64,000 nucleotides of DNA from an uncultured Pelagibacteraceae bacterium (GTDB lineage Bacteria; Pseudomonadota; Alphaproteobacteria; Pelagibacterales; Pelagibacteraceae): positions 1 through 64,000 of the forward strand of contig CACMCJ010000005.1 of the NCBI GenBank assembly GCA_902612235.1. Reading direction: 5' to 3'. Below, piece by piece: positions 62,213-64,000 of this stretch (the first letter of the stretch is position 1; the number at the start of each line of letters is the position of its first letter). The translations under genes and the position numbers were made by a program. The notes beneath the pieces were generated by a model. It did not search any database, was not told where the DNA came from, and was given only the letters and a program-made list of their open reading frames with translations.

Positions 62213-63256
62213 ATGAAAAATATAATATTAATCTGTATATTAATTATTTTATTTAAAACTGGAAATGTTTTATCTAATAGTAATATTTTTAATGTTAATA
62301 ATATTGAAGTTGAAAATTTAACTTCAAAAAACAAAGAAATTCAAGTCAATCTAGCATTTAAAAAGGCATATGATAAATTGATAAATCGTATTCTTTTAAA
62401 AAAAGATTACCAAAAAATTAAAGATGCTAACTTAGCCCAAATAAAAAAGTTAGTTTCATACTACCAGGTTGCTAAAACGGATAAAGAAAATAAAAAAAAT
62501 AAAGAAATTTTATTTAACGTTTCTTTTAACAGAGAAAGAGTACATCAATTTTTTTATAAGAATAATATTCTTTATTCTGATATTATTAATACCGAAGTGA
62601 TTTTATTTCCCTTATTTATAAAAGATAAAAAATACTTAATTTTTACTCAAAATTATTTTTATGACAATTGGAACAATATTAAATCAGATTATTTAATACA
62701 GTATACATTGCCGGTTGAAAATATTGAAAATATACAAAAAATTAATCTTAACAAAAATAAACTTTATGATATTGATGTCTCTAATTTTTTTATAGAGCAT
62801 GAAAAAGATAATATTACTTTTGCTATTATCGAAGTTCAAAAAAATTCATCTAAAATTTTTTTAAAGACTAGAATTCAAGGTAAAAAAATAAATAAGACAC
62901 TTGTATTAGAAAAGAAAAATGAAACTAATAATGAGGAGTTTTATAAAAAAATTATTTTAAATATTAATGATCAAATTACTGAGTTGATAAAATCACAAAA
63001 TTTAATAGATGTAAGAACCCCATCATTTTTGAATGTAAAGATTAACTTAAACAAAAAAAATAGCCTTCTTGAATTTGACAATAGAATTAAGAAAATTGAA
63101 TTAATAGATAATTTTTATGTTCAGGAATTAAATAAAAATTATGTTTTGGTAAAAATTAGATATCTTGGAAAAATAGATAAACTAATTAATAAACTGGAAG
63201 ATCATCAAATAAATTTAACTATGACTGAGGGTCAGTGGCAACTTGATATAATCTAA
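62213..63256 (+). CDS. DUF2066-like exported protein
   Basis: Signal peptide; KAYDKLINRILLKKDYQKI; location directly upstream of hda as in related alphaproteobacteria. Confidence 0.6.
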   Translation: MKNIILICILIILFKTGNVLSNSNIFNVNNIEVENLTSKNKEIQVNLAFKKAYDKLINRILLKKDYQKIKDANLAQIKKLVSYYQVAKTDKENKKNKEILFNVSFNRERVHQFFYKNNILYSDIINTEVILFPLFIKDKKYLIFTQNYFYDNWNNIKSDYLIQYTLPVENIENIQKINLNKNKLYDIDVSNFFIEHEKDNITFAIIEVQKNSSKIFLKTRIQGKKINKTLVLEKKNETNNEEFYKKIILNINDQITELIKSQNLIDVRTPSFLNVKINLNKKNSLLEFDNRIKKIELIDNFYVQELNKNYVLVKIRYLGKIDKLINKLEDHQINLTMTEGQWQLDII

Positions 63257-63915
63257 TGAGTCAACTGGTATTTAAATTTCCTTTTAAAAAACAATATTTT
63301 GAGCAGGACTATTATGTTTCAAACAATAATTTTTCTGCATACAAGCTAATTGAAGGTTGGCCTAAATGGCCCGACAAATGGTTAAATATTTTTGGACCAA
63401 CAGGTTGCGGTAAAACTCATTTATCTAATATCCTAATTCAAAAAATTAATTTATCTAAAATAATAAGCGCAAAAGACATAAACAATGAGTCAATCAACCA
63501 AATAAAAGAATTAGATTGCTTAATAATAGATGATTATAAAAATGATATTGATGAAAATCTTCTTTACACAATACTTAATCACTCAAAACAAAATGATAGT
63601 TTTATCGTGATTAATTCTGTTTATCCATTAAAAGATTATAAATTTACACTTACTGATTTAAAATCAAGAGCTCAAAGTTTTGTAAATTTAGGCATTGAAC
63701 TTCCTTCAGATGATTTATTGAGAGTAATTATTTCAAAGTCTTTTTCAGAAAAACAAATAGAAATATCTCCCAAAATATCTGAATATGTTATAAAAAATAT
63801 AGAGCGTTCTTATGAAAAAGTATTTAAATTTATAAAAGAAATAGATGAATTGTCTTTATCTTCTGGAAAATCAATTAATATTAATTTAATAAAAAAAGTA
63901 CTTACTGATGAATAA
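63256..63915 (+). CDS. hda: DnaA-related ATPase, Hda-like
   Basis: WLNIFGPTGCGKTHLSNIL Walker A; CLIIDDY Walker B; no DNA-binding domain IV. Confidence 0.82.
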   Translation: MSQLVFKFPFKKQYFEQDYYVSNNNFSAYKLIEGWPKWPDKWLNIFGPTGCGKTHLSNILIQKINLSKIISAKDINNESINQIKELDCLIIDDYKNDIDENLLYTILNHSKQNDSFIVINSVYPLKDYKFTLTDLKSRAQSFVNLGIELPSDDLLRVIISKSFSEKQIEISPKISEYVIKNIERSYEKVFKFIKEIDELSLSSGKSININLIKKVLTDE

Positions 63916-64000
63916 ATATAGATCTCATAATTGTTCTGAACTGACAGAAAATGACTCTGGAAAAATTGTTTCTTTATCTGGATGGCTGCACAGGAAAAGA
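63908..64000 (+). CDS. aspS: Aspartyl-tRNA synthetase, N-terminal fragment (3' truncated by window edge)
   Basis: MNKYRSHNCSELTENDSGKIVSLSGWLHRKR OB-fold start; absent from the ORF track because no stop occurs before the edge. Confidence 0.75.
   Translation, partial: MNKYRSHNCSELTENDSGKIVSLSGWLHRKR

Noticed and set aside
1-64000. CRISPR arrays, IS elements, prophage, toxin-antitoxin or restriction systems
   Set aside because: No spaced direct repeats, transposase/integrase, phage structural or defence proteins recognised on either strand.

Overview
AT-rich, gene-dense, plasmid- and phage-free chromosomal segment from an alphaproteobacterium. The streamlined layout, low GC, and the proteorhodopsin/ferredoxin/ferredoxin-reductase cassette point to a SAR11 (Pelagibacterales)-like organism; this assignment is from protein recognition and synteny, not a search. 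About 60 CDSs are interpretable. They cover isoprenoid and cofactor genes (dxs, ispB, pdxH, pdxA, nadA/nadC, panB), purine/pyrimidine genes (guaB, guaA, purF, purM, purN, pyrC), translation (glyQ/S, alaS, aspS start, rpsF/rpsR/rplI), replication/repair (dnaB, recA, hda), fatty acid synthesis (fabD/fabG/acpP), the LPS transport/OM block (surA, lptD/F/G), and one tRNA-Leu(GAG). No CRISPR, transposon, rRNA or obvious defence system was seen. The observations most worth a second look are: chorismate synthase (aroC) split by one extra base in a homopolymer; an IMP dehydrogenase apparently lacking its CBS module; a predicted blue-tuned proteorhodopsin with an 18-bp perfect palindrome just upstream and a redox cassette downstream; repeated 4-nt overlaps of convergent stop codons; a possible SOS box at recA; and a glycosyltransferase pair in the most accessory-looking stretch. 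I see no convincing wholly new multi-gene system.
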